Source: Pseudomonadota bacterium (GTDB taxonomy: Bacteria > Pseudomonadota > Alphaproteobacteria > Rhizobiales > Xanthobacteraceae). Taken from it: a stretch of 64,000 nt of DNA. The notes under the pieces are model-generated. The model saw only the letters and a list, made by a program, of their open reading frames with translations. It did no database searches and had not been told where the DNA came from. Positions 42,725 through 51,965 of this stretch are shown here, in pieces (position 1 is the stretch's first letter; each line of letters begins with the position of its first letter). A program made the position numbers and the translations under genes. The stretch spans positions 1 through 64,000 of the forward strand of contig JAEXYA010000052.1 of assembly GCA_023451825.1 (NCBI GenBank), given 5' to 3'.

Positions 42725-42855
42725 CCTCATGGTGAGGAGGCCTAGCGGCGCACTTGCGCCGCTGACAGCGCCGTCTCGAACCATGAGTTGGCCGGGTGCC
42801 GGAGCTTGCGGCCATCCTTCGAGACGCGCGCAAGGGCGCGCTCCTCAGGATGAGG
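42725..42855. repeat. Palindromic repeat family C, copy 3
   Basis: CCTCATGGTGAGGAGG at the left and CTCCTCAGGATGAGG at the right, with GTCTCGAACCATGAG and CCATCCTTCGAGACG. It sits close behind family E copy 2. Confidence 0.8.
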
Positions 42856-42875
42856 GGAGAGTGGGGACTCCAACG

Positions 42876-42900
42876 AAAAACGGCGCCTTGCGGCGCCGTC
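42876..42900 (-). terminator. Rho-independent terminator of rpmG
   Basis: ACGGCGCC and GGCGCCGT pair with a four-base loop (GCAA on the minus strand), with TTTTTCG after it on the minus strand, 27 bases after the rpmG stop. Confidence 0.85.
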
Positions 42901-42927
42901 AAATCCGTCAGCAGCTGTTGCCAGTGC

Positions 42928-43095
42928 TTACTTGATCTTCGCTTCCTTGAACTCGACATGCTTGCGCGCGACCGGGTCGTACTTCTTCTTGACCATCTTG
43001 TCGGTCATGGTGCGCGAGTTCTTCTTGGCGGTGTAGTAGAAGCCGGTGTCCGCGGTGGAGACGAGCTTGATCTTGATGGTGACCGCTTTGGCCAT
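42928..43095 (-). CDS. rpmG: 50S ribosomal protein L33
   Basis: A 55-residue protein, too short for many ORF screens. It reads MAKAVTIKIKLVSTADTGFYY, then a segment with TAKKNSRTMTDKMVKKKYDP and VARKHVEFKEAKIK at the end, which is the standard L33 sequence of alphaproteobacteria. It lacks the Cys pairs of the zinc-binding version. It is part of the large ribosomal subunit near the E site. It is monocistronic with its own terminator. Confidence 0.96.
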   Translation of the reverse strand: MAKAVTIKIKLVSTADTGFYYTAKKNSRTMTDKMVKKKYDPVARKHVEFKEAKIK

Positions 43096-43220
43096 GGTGA
43101 ACCTCTGAATGTCAGGAATCGGGTGACAGCCAGAGAACTGGCCGTGTTGGCGCGCAACCTAGCCCCGAACGCCCTAAAGTCAAGGTTTTCCGCGGCGGTA
43201 AAATCGGTGTTTTGCGCCCC

Positions 43221-44549
43221 TTACCCCGGAAAGAAGCGGTTTTCGGGCCTCGGCAGCCCCAGATTCTCGCGCAAGGTGCGGCCCTCATACTCCTTGCGGA
43301 AGATTCCACGGCGCTGAAGTTCCGGGACGACCTTGTCCACGAAGTCGTTCAGCCCCTCCGGAAGATACGGGAACATGATGTTGAACCCGTCCGAGGCCTC
43401 GGTTTCCAGCCATTCCTGCATCTGGTCGGCGATGGTCTGGGGCGTCCCCACAAAGGCCGAGCCGGCATAGCCGCCGAGCCGCTGGGCGAGTTGGCGAACG
43501 GTCAGGTTTTCCCGCCGGGCCAGCGCGATGACGCGCTCACGGCCACTCTTGGAGGCATTGGTGTCGGGGATGTTTTCCGGCAACGGGGCATCCGGATCGA
43601 AGCCGGAGGCGTCGGTGCCGAGATTGATCGAGAGCGAGGCGATGGCATTGGCGTAATGCACCTTGCTGTCGAGCAAAGCGCGCTTCTCCTTTGCTTCCTC
43701 AATGCTATCGCCGACGACCACGAATGCGCCGGGCAGGATCTTGAGGTGATCGGGATCGCGGCCGAGCTTCGCCATCCGGCCCTTGATGTCCGCATAGAGC
43801 TTTTGCGCATCGCCGATCGGGCCGCCGCCGGTGAACACGGCTTCCGCGGTTTCGGCCGCGAGCTGCCGGCCGTCATCGGAGGCGCCGGCCTGCACGATCA
43901 CCGGCCAGCCTTGCACCGGGCGCGCGATGTTCAGCGGACCGCGGACCTTGAGATAGGCGCCCTTGTGATCGAGCACATGCATCTTCGCGGGATCCATATA
44001 GATGCCGCTCTCGGGATCGCGCGGAAAGGCATCGTCGGCGAAGGAATCCCACAACCCGGTGACGACATCGTAGAATTCACGCGCGCGCTTGTAGCGCTCG
44101 GCATGCTCCATGTGATCGTCGAGGCCGAAATTGAGTGCCGCATCGGGGTTCGAGGTGGTGACGATATTCCAGCCAGCGCGGCCGCCGGAGATGTGATCGA
44201 GCGACGCGAAGCGGCGTGCCACGTGATAGGGCGCGTCAAAGGTTGTCGAGCCGGTGGCGACGAGGCCGATATGGTCGGTCACCGCGGCGAGCGCGGACAG
44301 CAGTGTAAAGGGCTCGAACGACGTCACCGTATGGCTGCGCTTCAACGCTTCGACCGGCATGTTCAGGACCGCAAGATGATCGGCCATGAAGAAGGCATCG
44401 AATTTGCCGGCCTCCAGTTTCTGGATCATCTGCTTGATGAAGGGGAAGTTGAAATTGGCGTCCGGCACGGAGCCTGGATAGCGCCAGGCGCCGGTATGGA
44501 TGCTGATCGGGCGCATGAAGGCCCCGAGCTTCAACTGACGCTTCGCCAT
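43221..44549 (-). CDS. LLM-class FMN-dependent monooxygenase (NtaA/SnaA/DszA type)
   Basis: A 442-residue flavin-dependent monooxygenase of the luciferase-like superfamily, NtaA/SnaA/DszA branch: AFFMADHLAVLNMP, GGRAGWNIVTTSNPDAALNFG, RPVQGWPVIVQAGASDDGR and SKSGRERVIALARRE. Members oxidise aromatic or sulfur compounds, or aminocarboxylates with reduced FMN from a separate reductase; the substrate here is unknown. A flavin reductase is encoded 6 kb away, so a link cannot be inferred. It stands alone. Confidence 0.9.
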   Translation of the reverse strand: MAKRQLKLGAFMRPISIHTGAWRYPGSVPDANFNFPFIKQMIQKLEAGKFDAFFMADHLAVLNMPVEALKRSHTVTSFEPFTLLSALAAVTDHIGLVATGSTTFDAPYHVARRFASLDHISGGRAGWNIVTTSNPDAALNFGLDDHMEHAERYKRAREFYDVVTGLWDSFADDAFPRDPESGIYMDPAKMHVLDHKGAYLKVRGPLNIARPVQGWPVIVQAGASDDGRQLAAETAEAVFTGGGPIGDAQKLYADIKGRMAKLGRDPDHLKILPGAFVVVGDSIEEAKEKRALLDSKVHYANAIASLSINLGTDASGFDPDAPLPENIPDTNASKSGRERVIALARRENLTVRQLAQRLGGYAGSAFVGTPQTIADQMQEWLETEASDGFNIMFPYLPEGLNDFVDKVVPELQRRGIFRKEYEGRTLRENLGLPRPENRFFPG

Positions 44550-44657
44550 GTGACTGATCCCCGTGATGCTGGTGGGGAAGAGATAGGGATGTCGCTGCGA
44601 ACAGGCACTAGCCCATCACGGTAAGATTATTGCGAAGTGGAGGCCGCTTGTAGAACT

Positions 44658-44702
44658 CCGTCATTGCGAGGAGCCTGTTGGCGACGAAGCACGCAATGAC
44701 GG
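44658..44702. repeat. Shortened palindromic repeat family D, copy 3
   Basis: CCGTCATTGCGAGGAGC at the left and GCACGCAATGACGG at the right, with only a short core. It is about half the length of the other D copies and looks like an internal deletion derivative. Confidence 0.75.
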
Positions 44703-44710
44703 CGGAGAGG

Positions 44711-44932
44711 CTAGAAGCGCGCCGACGTGCTTCGCGCTTCGCTCGCCATCAGCTCTTCGTTCTCGGCCAGCAGGATCCACGATTTGGCGAGCTCGAGCAG
44801 CTCGCGGATCTCGCGACAGTCGCTCGATAGGCTCGCCTTCTTCGCCAGTGACGACGCCATCTGCCGGTAACCGAGCGACACAGGTGTGAAGGTCGAGAGA
44901 TCTGTCTCTTCGAACCTTTGCATCTGTCCCAT
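44711..44932 (-). CDS. Hypothetical small helical protein
   Basis: A 73-residue protein beginning MGQMQRFEETDLSTFTP and continuing as an acidic helical segment (ELLELAKSWILLAENEELM). AGGAG nine bases before the ATG supports coding. I do not recognise a family. It lies between a repeat and the NUDIX gene on the same strand. Confidence 0.5.
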   Translation of the reverse strand: MGQMQRFEETDLSTFTPVSLGYRQMASSLAKKASLSSDCREIRELLELAKSWILLAENEELMASEARSTSARF

Positions 44933-45035
44933 GAACGAAAGCTCCTCGGTTATGGCGCCGTCGTTGTTAGTCGGCCGGGTAGATAGATGCGTTAAAAAAA
45001 TAGTGAAAACGCGGCAGATGCGGCGCTTTCTCGCA

Positions 45036-45782
45036 TCACGCCGGTATCATGTCCATCTGCATCTTACCATCGTACCAATGAAAAAACGGCAGTGGCGCAT
45101 CGTGGTGTAAGGGGCCGAGTGCCAGGCGCTTTTGCAACTGATTGAGGACGTTCTTGGTCATGGCATGCGCATCGGCGAGATGCGGCGAACCGAGTTCCAC
45201 CCATACCAGCTCCACCAGCTCCGCATCGGCATGCACGACGCCCTCCACGCGATGGGCGATGGACGATGCATCCGCGGTGAAGAACCGCGTATCGAAGCGC
45301 TTGATGCGGCCGGGCGGTGTGATCGCGCGTGCGATCAGGAACAGGCCGGACGGGTCGGGGAGAAGGCCGGCATCGCTGAACGCTTGCCACGGGCCGGCGA
45401 GCTTCTTGGCGGGACCTTCGGTCTTGCGGCCGAGACAGAGACCCGTCTCCTCGCAAGCTTCGCGAATGGCGGCGACGGCAAGCGAGCGGGCGCGCGATGG
45501 CAGCGTCTTCGGCGAGCCCTTCATCAGGTTCGCTTCGAGCGCGGCGGGCATCGGTGCGGCCACCGGCACGCGGTTGTCGGTCTTGTCGACGCTGCCGCCG
45601 GGGAAGACGAACTTGCCCGGCATGAACACCACCTTGTCGTGGCGCTTGCCGACCAGCACTTTTGGCACAGGGCCGGAGCGATCGACCAGCATCAGCGTCG
45701 CCGCATCGCGCGGGCGCTTATAGGGATGGTGATCGGCTTCCTTGCCGACTTCGACCTTGTTGACGTCAGCCGCGTCGCTCAT
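45036..45782 (-). CDS. NUDIX hydrolase
   Basis: A 248-residue enzyme. The Nudix helix is LAVAAIREACEETGL near residue 100; its first Gly-Gly is at GKFVFPGGSVDK, with a longer loop than usual between, as in NUDT19-type proteins. It hydrolyses nucleoside diphosphates linked to another group; the specific substrate is unknown. It follows DUF983, rnr and topA on the same strand, and is probably the last member of that run. Confidence 0.9.
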   Translation of the reverse strand: MSDAADVNKVEVGKEADHHPYKRPRDAATLMLVDRSGPVPKVLVGKRHDKVVFMPGKFVFPGGSVDKTDNRVPVAAPMPAALEANLMKGSPKTLPSRARSLAVAAIREACEETGLCLGRKTEGPAKKLAGPWQAFSDAGLLPDPSGLFLIARAITPPGRIKRFDTRFFTADASSIAHRVEGVVHADAELVELVWVELGSPHLADAHAMTKNVLNQLQKRLALGPLHHDAPLPFFHWYDGKMQMDMIPA

Positions 45783-45831
45783 TCCGTCTCCTGCAATTTT
45801 CTTCTTCGAAGTTAGTTAGACGGAGAATGTA

Positions 45832-46254
45832 TCAGTCGGCGGGGCCGTCGCCAAACCCGTGCATGCGCAGAGCCCACTGCAATCCGACCACAGCTCCCTT
45901 GATGGGCTGCAGAAGAAGCAGGGACGCGACCAGCGTGATCGGCAGATAGATCGCCAATTGGAGCAAGACGTCCGGCGAATAGTTGGTCTCGATCCACAGA
46001 GCGATCGGCACCACGATATGGCCGACGATGACGATGACGAGATAAGCGGGGAGATCATCGGCGCGATGAGCCGAAAAATCCTGGCCGCAGCGGTCGCAGT
46101 GATCGGCGGTCTTCAGGAAGGCGCGAAACATTTTGCCGTCACCGCAATTCGGGCAGCGGCAAAAGAAGCCGCGCTTCATGGCCGTGATGAGATCGCGCTT
46201 GGCGGCGGGATCGGTCGCGTTGGTCCAGGTCTTCGGCGTGCTCAGCGTCATCAT
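45832..46254 (-). CDS. DUF983 family membrane protein
   Basis: A 140-residue protein with a zinc-ribbon-like part (CRCPNCGDGKMF, then CDRCGQDF) followed by two membrane helices (about 71-90 and 98-118). The family is found in alphaproteobacteria next to rnr and topA, as here; the function is unknown. It starts 12 bases after the rnr stop. Confidence 0.88.
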   Translation of the reverse strand: MMTLSTPKTWTNATDPAAKRDLITAMKRGFFCRCPNCGDGKMFRAFLKTADHCDRCGQDFSAHRADDLPAYLVIVIVGHIVVPIALWIETNYSPDVLLQLAIYLPITLVASLLLLQPIKGAVVGLQWALRMHGFGDGPAD

Positions 46255-46266
46255 GGACGTTCTCCC

Positions 46267-48657
46267 TTAGGATTTGCCCCGCTTCGGCTTGCCGCCCGTC
46301 GAGCGGGAGGCGCGGCCGGCATTGGCTGCTTTTTTTGCTTTATCCTTCACCCGTGCATTCTTGCCGGGCTTCGATTTCTTCGACGACTTGAACTTCTTCG
46401 TCGTGTTCGGATGACGCTCGCGGTCGTCGGCGCCCTTGCTGCGACCTTGTTCGCGTCGTGCGCGCCGAGGCGCTTCGTTGCCTTCGGACAGCATTTCAAA
46501 TCGCAGTGCACCGGCAATCGGTGCCGCTTCGACCAGACGGACATCGACGACATCGCCCAGACGGTACATGGCGCCGGAGCGCGTGCCGATCAGAGCGTGC
46601 CGGGCTTCGTCATAGTTGAAATACTCGCTGCCCAGCGTCCTGATCAGGACCAGCCCATCCGCGCCGGTCTCGGTCAGTTTGACGAAGAGTCCAATCTTGG
46701 TGACGCCGGAAATCCGGCCCTGGAAGCTGGCGCCGATCTTGTCGGCCAAAAAGTGCGCGATCAACCGGTCGGTGGTCTCGCGCTCCGCCTTCATGGCGCG
46801 GCGCTCGGTGGCGGAGATCTGCGCGGAGATTTCCGCCAGCGTTTCCGGCGTCTCGGTTTCGGGCAGGGCGCCTTCGCCGAGGCCGAGCGCACGGATCAGC
46901 GCGCGATGCACGATCAGATCCGCGTAGCGCCGGATCGGCGACGTGAAATGCGCGTAGCGGCGCAGGTTCAGGCCGAAATGCCCGTAATTCTCCGACGCAT
47001 ATTCCGCCTGCGCCTGCGAGCGCAGCACCACTTCATTCACCAGCGGCTCGGAATCGTGGCCCTTCACCTGGGAGAGGATGCGGTTGAAAACGGATGGCCG
47101 CAGCGCGCCGGCCTTGGTGAAAGGCATGTCGAGCGTCTTGAGGAATTCCGCGAGATTGTGGACCTTCTCAATCGTCGGCTCGTCATGCACGCGATAGATC
47201 AGCGGCAGGCCCTTCTTCTCCAGCATCTCCGCCGCTGCGACATTGGCGAGGATCATGAACTCTTCGATCAGCTTATGTGCATCGAGCCGCTCCGGCACGA
47301 TGACGCGATCGACGGTGCCGTCCTTCTTGAGCAGGATCTTTCGCTCGGGCAATTCAAGCTCGAGCGGACTGCGCTCGTCACGCGCCTGCTTCACCAGTTT
47401 GTACGCGGCCCAGAGCGGCTTCAGGATCGGATCGAGAATGGGGCCGGTGATGTCATCGGGCTTGCCGTCGATCGCCGCCTGCGCCTGCGCGTAGCTCAGC
47501 TTCGCCGCCGAGCGCATCAGGATGCGGTGGAACGAGTGCGAGACTTTTCGACCGTCCTCGTCGAACACCATGCGCACCGCCAGCGCGCCGCGCGGCTCGC
47601 CGGGGACGAGAGAGCAGAGATCGTTGGAAATGCGCTCCGGCAGCATCGGCACGACGCGGTCGGGGAAATAGACGGAATTGCCGCGCTGGAGCGCGTCGCT
47701 GTCCAGCGCCGAGCCGGGCCGCACATAGAAGGCAACGTCGGCAATGGCGACGGTGACGATCATGCCGTCTTCGTTGTCAGGATCGACTTCCGCATAGACG
47801 GCGTCGTCGTGATCCTTCGCATCCGGCGGATCGATGGTGACCAGCGGTACCTCGCGCCAGTCCTCGCGGCCTTTGAGTGCTGCAGGCTTGGCCGCTTCGG
47901 CTTCCTGCAAGGCGCTGCGTGAAAAATTCTGCGGGATGTCGTGGGAATGGATCGCGATCAGGCTGATCGCTTTCTCCGACGACAGCGATCCCAGCCGCTC
48001 CTTCACCTTGCCGGAGGCCAAGCCATAGCCGCGCGTGCGGATCAGATCGACGCTGACCAGATCGCCATCCTCCGCGCCATTGGCATCGGAGGCCGCGATG
48101 TTGAGTTCGCGCCCGGCCTGTTTCTTGTCCACGGGCACCATGCGCCCGCCGCCATTCGGCAGCTTGCGAAAAATGCCGAGCAGACGCGTGCGCGCATTGT
48201 CGAGCACCTTGATGACACGCCCGCGATAGAACGCGGCGTCCTCGTCCTCGATCTTCTCGATGCGCACCAGCGCGCGGTCGCCGACGCCGGCGGCGGTGCC
48301 GGGCAGCGGACGACGCGGCGTGTGAATGCGGATGCGTGGAGGACGGCCGTCAGCCTCGTCCCACTCCACCGGCGTAGCGATCAACTCGCCATCGGCATCG
48401 CGCGTCGCGATATCGACCAGCACGGTGGAGGGCAGGCCCTTGGGCTCGCGGACTTCCTTGCCCTTCTTGGCAATGGCGCCTTCGGCCACGAGTTCGCGCA
48501 GCACGCGCTTCAGTTCGACGCGTGCCGCGTTCTTCAGGCCGAATTCCCGCGCGATCTCGCGGGTGCCGATCTTGCCGGGATAAGCGCGAATGAACGCGAT
48601 GATGGCGTCCCTCGACGGAAAGCCGGTCTCGCGTGATTTGTCGCGTACTTTTGCCAC
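46267..48657 (-). CDS. rnr: Ribonuclease R
   Basis: A 796-residue 3'-to-5' exoribonuclease. The RNB domain is seen in DHDDAVYAEVDPDNEDG (catalytic Asp cluster), PERISNDLCSLVPGEPRGALAV and YAHFTSPIRRYADL. Cold-shock and S1 RNA-binding domains flank it, and a Lys/Arg-rich tail ends it. It degrades structured RNA. The GTG start lies two bases after the topA stop, so the two are coupled. Confidence 0.95.
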   Translation of the reverse strand: MAKVRDKSRETGFPSRDAIIAFIRAYPGKIGTREIAREFGLKNAARVELKRVLRELVAEGAIAKKGKEVREPKGLPSTVLVDIATRDADGELIATPVEWDEADGRPPRIRIHTPRRPLPGTAAGVGDRALVRIEKIEDEDAAFYRGRVIKVLDNARTRLLGIFRKLPNGGGRMVPVDKKQAGRELNIAASDANGAEDGDLVSVDLIRTRGYGLASGKVKERLGSLSSEKAISLIAIHSHDIPQNFSRSALQEAEAAKPAALKGREDWREVPLVTIDPPDAKDHDDAVYAEVDPDNEDGMIVTVAIADVAFYVRPGSALDSDALQRGNSVYFPDRVVPMLPERISNDLCSLVPGEPRGALAVRMVFDEDGRKVSHSFHRILMRSAAKLSYAQAQAAIDGKPDDITGPILDPILKPLWAAYKLVKQARDERSPLELELPERKILLKKDGTVDRVIVPERLDAHKLIEEFMILANVAAAEMLEKKGLPLIYRVHDEPTIEKVHNLAEFLKTLDMPFTKAGALRPSVFNRILSQVKGHDSEPLVNEVVLRSQAQAEYASENYGHFGLNLRRYAHFTSPIRRYADLIVHRALIRALGLGEGALPETETPETLAEISAQISATERRAMKAERETTDRLIAHFLADKIGASFQGRISGVTKIGLFVKLTETGADGLVLIRTLGSEYFNYDEARHALIGTRSGAMYRLGDVVDVRLVEAAPIAGALRFEMLSEGNEAPRRARREQGRSKGADDRERHPNTTKKFKSSKKSKPGKNARVKDKAKKAANAGRASRSTGGKPKRGKS

Positions 48658-48659
48658 GA

Positions 48660-51404
48660 CTATCCGTTCTTGCTCGCGCTCTTCTTGGCGGCGGCCTTCT
48701 TCGGCGCAGCCTTCTTGGCGACAGTCTTCTTGGTCACCGGCGCGCGCGCCTTGCTGGCGGCAGCGGTCTCAGCTTTCGGCTTCGCAGCCTTCTTGGCGAC
48801 AGCCTTTTTCGCCGGCTTGTCGTCGCCATCGGCCTTCTTGGCAGCCTTCTTCGGCGCGGCTTTCTTCTTGGCGACCTTCTTCACCTTGCCGCCGCCCTTG
48901 GCTGCGCGCTCGTCGAGCAGCGCGATGGCTTCAGCGACGGTGATGGTGTCCGGTGTCTTGTCATTCGGGATCGTCGCATTGACACCGCCCGCGGTGACAT
49001 AGGCGCCATAACGACCATTCTTCACGGCGATGCCGCCGAGCGCCGGATGCTCGCCAAGCGGCTTGCCGGGATCGGCGCCGAAGCGGCGGCCCGATGGACC
49101 CTTGGCGACCTTCTCGGCGATCAGCGTGACCGCGCGGTTGAGGCCGATATCGAACACCTCATCGCCGGCCTCCAGGCTGGCATAGGTCTTCTCATGCTTC
49201 ACGAACGGCCCGAAGCGGCCGAGGCCGGCGGTGATCGGCTCGCCGGTCTCCGGATGCTTGCCGATTTCACGCGGCAACGAGAGCAGCTTGAGCGCAAGAT
49301 CGAGTTCGACGTCGGATGGCGACGTGTTCTTCGGAATACCCGCGCGCTTCGGCTTCTCGCCTTCCTCATAGTTCTTGGCTTCGCCGAGCTGGATGTAAGG
49401 CCCGAAGCGTCCGGCCTTCACAGCGACCTCGAAGCCGGTGTTCGGATCGAGACCAAGTACACGGTCCGCCGTCGCCGCACTGTCGGCGGCGAGGGGGCGC
49501 GTGTAGCGGCATTCCGGATAATTGGTGCAGCCGACAAAGGCGCCGAACTTGCCGGCCTTCAGGTTGAGACGGCCGGTGCCGCAGGTCGGGCACTGGCGCG
49601 GATCGCCGCCATCCTCGCGCGCGGGATAGATGTGCGGGCCGAGCATGTCGTCGAGCACATCGAGCACCTGCGCGACGCGCAGCTCCTTGATGTCATCGAC
49701 GGCGCCGATGAAGCCGGTCCAGAAATCGCGAAGCACCTCTTTCCACGAGATCTCGTTGTTCGAGATCTTGTCGAGATTCTCTTCCAGCGATGCCGTGAAA
49801 TCATATTCGACATAGCGCGCGAAGAAGTTCTCGAGGAAGGCCACCACGACGCGGCCCTTGTCCTCGCCATAGAGACGCTTCTTCTCGAGCTTCACATAGC
49901 CGCGTGCCTTCAGCACATCGAGGATCGACGCATAGGTCGAGGGCCGGCCGATGCCGAGCTCTTCCATGCGCTTCACCAATGAGGCTTCCGAGAAGCGCGG
50001 CGGCGGTTCGGTGAAATGCTGGGTGACGGCGAGGTTCTCTTTCTTCAGCGCTTCGCCGACGCTCATGGCGGGCAGGCGGCGTGAATCCTCGTCGTCGCCG
50101 TCGTCGTCCTTGCCTTCCTGATAGACCGCGAGGAAGCCATCGAACTTCACCACCTGACCGGTGGCGCGCAGCTCAAGCACGCGCGGACCCGCCTTGGCGG
50201 TGATGTCCACGGTGGTGCGTTCCATCTCAGCCGACTCCATCTGGCTGGCGACGGTGCGCATCCAGACGAGTTCGTAGAGACGATACTGATCGCTATCGAG
50301 CCGCGCCTTCAGGCTGGCCGGACGACGCGACATGTCGGTGGGGCGGATCGCTTCATGCGCTTCCTGCGCATTCTTCGCCTTGCTCGTATATTGGCGTGCG
50401 GTCTCCGGCACATATTGCTTGCCGTAGTCCTCGCCGATCACCGAGCGGGCCTGCGTGATGGCGGAGGCGTCGATGGTCACGCCGTCGGTTCGCATATAGG
50501 TGATGAGGCCGGTGGTCTCGCCGCCGATATCGATGCCTTCATACAAACGCTGTGCGATGCGCATCGTGTGCGCCGGCGCAAAGCCGAGCTTGCGGCTGGC
50601 TTCCTGCTGCAGCGTCGAAGTGGTGAACGGCGCCTGCGGATTGCGGCGCGCCGGTTTTGCGTCAACCGTCGTGACCGAGAACGACGCAGCGTCGATCGCC
50701 TTCTTGAAGTCTTCGGCTTCGGCGCCGGTGCCGATATCGAGGCGCTGGATTTTTTTGCCGTCGGCGCCGACGAGACGCGCTTCAAAGTTTTCGCCGCGCG
50801 GCGTCGCCAGCGTCGTCACCAGCGACCAGTATTCGCGCGGGACGAATTTTTCGATTTCCGTTTCGCGGTCGCAGACGAGGCGCAGCGCCACCGACTGCAC
50901 GCGGCCGGCCGAACGGGCGCCGGGCAGCTTGCGCCACAGCACCGGGGAGAGCGTGAAGCCGACGAGATAATCGAGCGCACGGCGCGCCATATAGGCGTCC
51001 ACCAGCGCGCCATCGATCTCGCGCGGATTCTTCATCGCGTCGGAGACGGCCTGCTTGGTGATCGCGTTGAATACCACGCGCTCGATCTTCTGATCCTTCA
51101 GCGCGCGCTTCTGCTTCAAGACTTCGAGCACATGCCAGGAGATCGCTTCGCCCTCGCGATCAGGGTCGGTCGCCAGAATGAGCTTGTCGGCGCCCTTGAC
51201 GGCTTTGGCGATGTCGTTGAGCCGGCTGTTCGCCTTCGGGTCCACTTCCCAGATCATCTGGAAATCGGCGTCGGGATCGACGGAGCCGTTCTTCGCCGGG
51301 AGGTCGCGGACATGGCCAAAGGACGCCAGGACTTCATAGTCCTTGCCCAGATACTTGTTGATCGTCTTGGCCTTGGAAGGCGACTCCACAATGACGAGAT
51401 TCAT
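48660..51404 (-). CDS. topA: DNA topoisomerase I
   Basis: A 914-residue type IA topoisomerase. The TOPRIM domain is at the start (MNLVIVESPSKAKTINKYLG, and ILATDPDREGEAI), and the active-site Tyr in LITYMRTDG. One four-Cys zinc ribbon (CPTCGTGRLNLKAGKFGAF, then CTNYPEC) and further zinc-less repeats follow, then a long Lys/Ala tail of about 75 residues. It relaxes negative supercoils. The start at 51404 gives the usual TOPRIM N-terminus. It is followed by rnr in the conserved run. Confidence 0.96.
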   Translation of the reverse strand: MNLVIVESPSKAKTINKYLGKDYEVLASFGHVRDLPAKNGSVDPDADFQMIWEVDPKANSRLNDIAKAVKGADKLILATDPDREGEAISWHVLEVLKQKRALKDQKIERVVFNAITKQAVSDAMKNPREIDGALVDAYMARRALDYLVGFTLSPVLWRKLPGARSAGRVQSVALRLVCDRETEIEKFVPREYWSLVTTLATPRGENFEARLVGADGKKIQRLDIGTGAEAEDFKKAIDAASFSVTTVDAKPARRNPQAPFTTSTLQQEASRKLGFAPAHTMRIAQRLYEGIDIGGETTGLITYMRTDGVTIDASAITQARSVIGEDYGKQYVPETARQYTSKAKNAQEAHEAIRPTDMSRRPASLKARLDSDQYRLYELVWMRTVASQMESAEMERTTVDITAKAGPRVLELRATGQVVKFDGFLAVYQEGKDDDGDDEDSRRLPAMSVGEALKKENLAVTQHFTEPPPRFSEASLVKRMEELGIGRPSTYASILDVLKARGYVKLEKKRLYGEDKGRVVVAFLENFFARYVEYDFTASLEENLDKISNNEISWKEVLRDFWTGFIGAVDDIKELRVAQVLDVLDDMLGPHIYPAREDGGDPRQCPTCGTGRLNLKAGKFGAFVGCTNYPECRYTRPLAADSAATADRVLGLDPNTGFEVAVKAGRFGPYIQLGEAKNYEEGEKPKRAGIPKNTSPSDVELDLALKLLSLPREIGKHPETGEPITAGLGRFGPFVKHEKTYASLEAGDEVFDIGLNRAVTLIAEKVAKGPSGRRFGADPGKPLGEHPALGGIAVKNGRYGAYVTAGGVNATIPNDKTPDTITVAEAIALLDERAAKGGGKVKKVAKKKAAPKKAAKKADGDDKPAKKAVAKKAAKPKAETAAASKARAPVTKKTVAKKAAPKKAAAKKSASKNG

Positions 51405-51624
51405 GATTTTCCAATAGCTTAGCGGGAGAAATCGGCGGCTGCGCGCAGGAGTCGCGCCGTCCGTTTCGCGGCGAACATGGGTGCGAAGGGGGCCCGTGTC
51501 AAATCGGGGATTGTGACAGGCTGGCCTGACATGCACGCCGGGAGTGACTTTTGGTTGTATATTTCAACTTATGAGTGTTATTCTCGCGTTCTCATTAGCA
51601 CTGAATCCAGGCCGGACGGGGTCC

Positions 51625-51813
51625 ATGACATTGGATGGCGACGATGACCAGCCCCCGGGCGACGGCGGGCCAGTGGAGGCTGCGCATTACATAAAGGGTG
51701 CGGTCCACGAATTGGCCCGCCTGGCGCGCCGGCATCGGCTGGACATGCTCGCTTACCTCTTGGACATGGCCCATCTGGAGGCGGAGGAGCGGCTCAGATT
51801 GCGGGGGAACTGA
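51625..51813 (+). CDS. Hypothetical helical small protein
   Basis: A 62-residue protein from the ATG at 51625, with a conserved-looking helix (GAVHELARLARRHRLDMLAYLLDMAHLEAEERLRLRG). Similar short acidic-basic helical proteins are common in Bradyrhizobiaceae. An upstream ATG at 51544 adds a hydrophobic stretch; no strong ribosome-binding site decides. It lies between topA and a family D repeat. Confidence 0.5.
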   Translation: MTLDGDDDQPPGDGGPVEAAHYIKGAVHELARLARRHRLDMLAYLLDMAHLEAEERLRLRGN

Positions 51814-51818
51814 AGCGC

Positions 51819-51957
51819 CGTCATTGCGAGGTCAGGGAAAGCTTTCGGCTTTCCCCTTAGCGCAGCGAGGAAGCAATCCAGAGGCCCCGCAAAGAAAGAG
51901 CTGGATCGCTTCGCCCAGGGAATTGGCTCTGCCAATTCCCCATGGCTCGCAGTGACG
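51819..51957. repeat. Palindromic repeat family D, copy 4 (expanded)
   Basis: CCGTCATTGCGAGGTC at the left and GCTCGCAGTGACG at the right, with inner GGAAAGCTTTCGGCTTTCCC and GGGAATTGGCTCTGCCAATTCCC hairpins. It is longer than other D copies because of these extra hairpins. Confidence 0.75.
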
Positions 51958-51965
51958 ATCGAAAT

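Noticed and set aside
45859..47922. Large plus-strand open frame opposite rnr and DUF983
   Set aside because: A shadow frame with Arg/His-rich composition and no start signal; rnr on the other strand has all its motifs.
48670..48890. Low-complexity Lys/Ala repeats at the topA 3' end as a DNA repeat array
   Set aside because: It is the basic C-terminal tail common in alphaproteobacterial TopA, not a CRISPR or a tandem-repeat locus.
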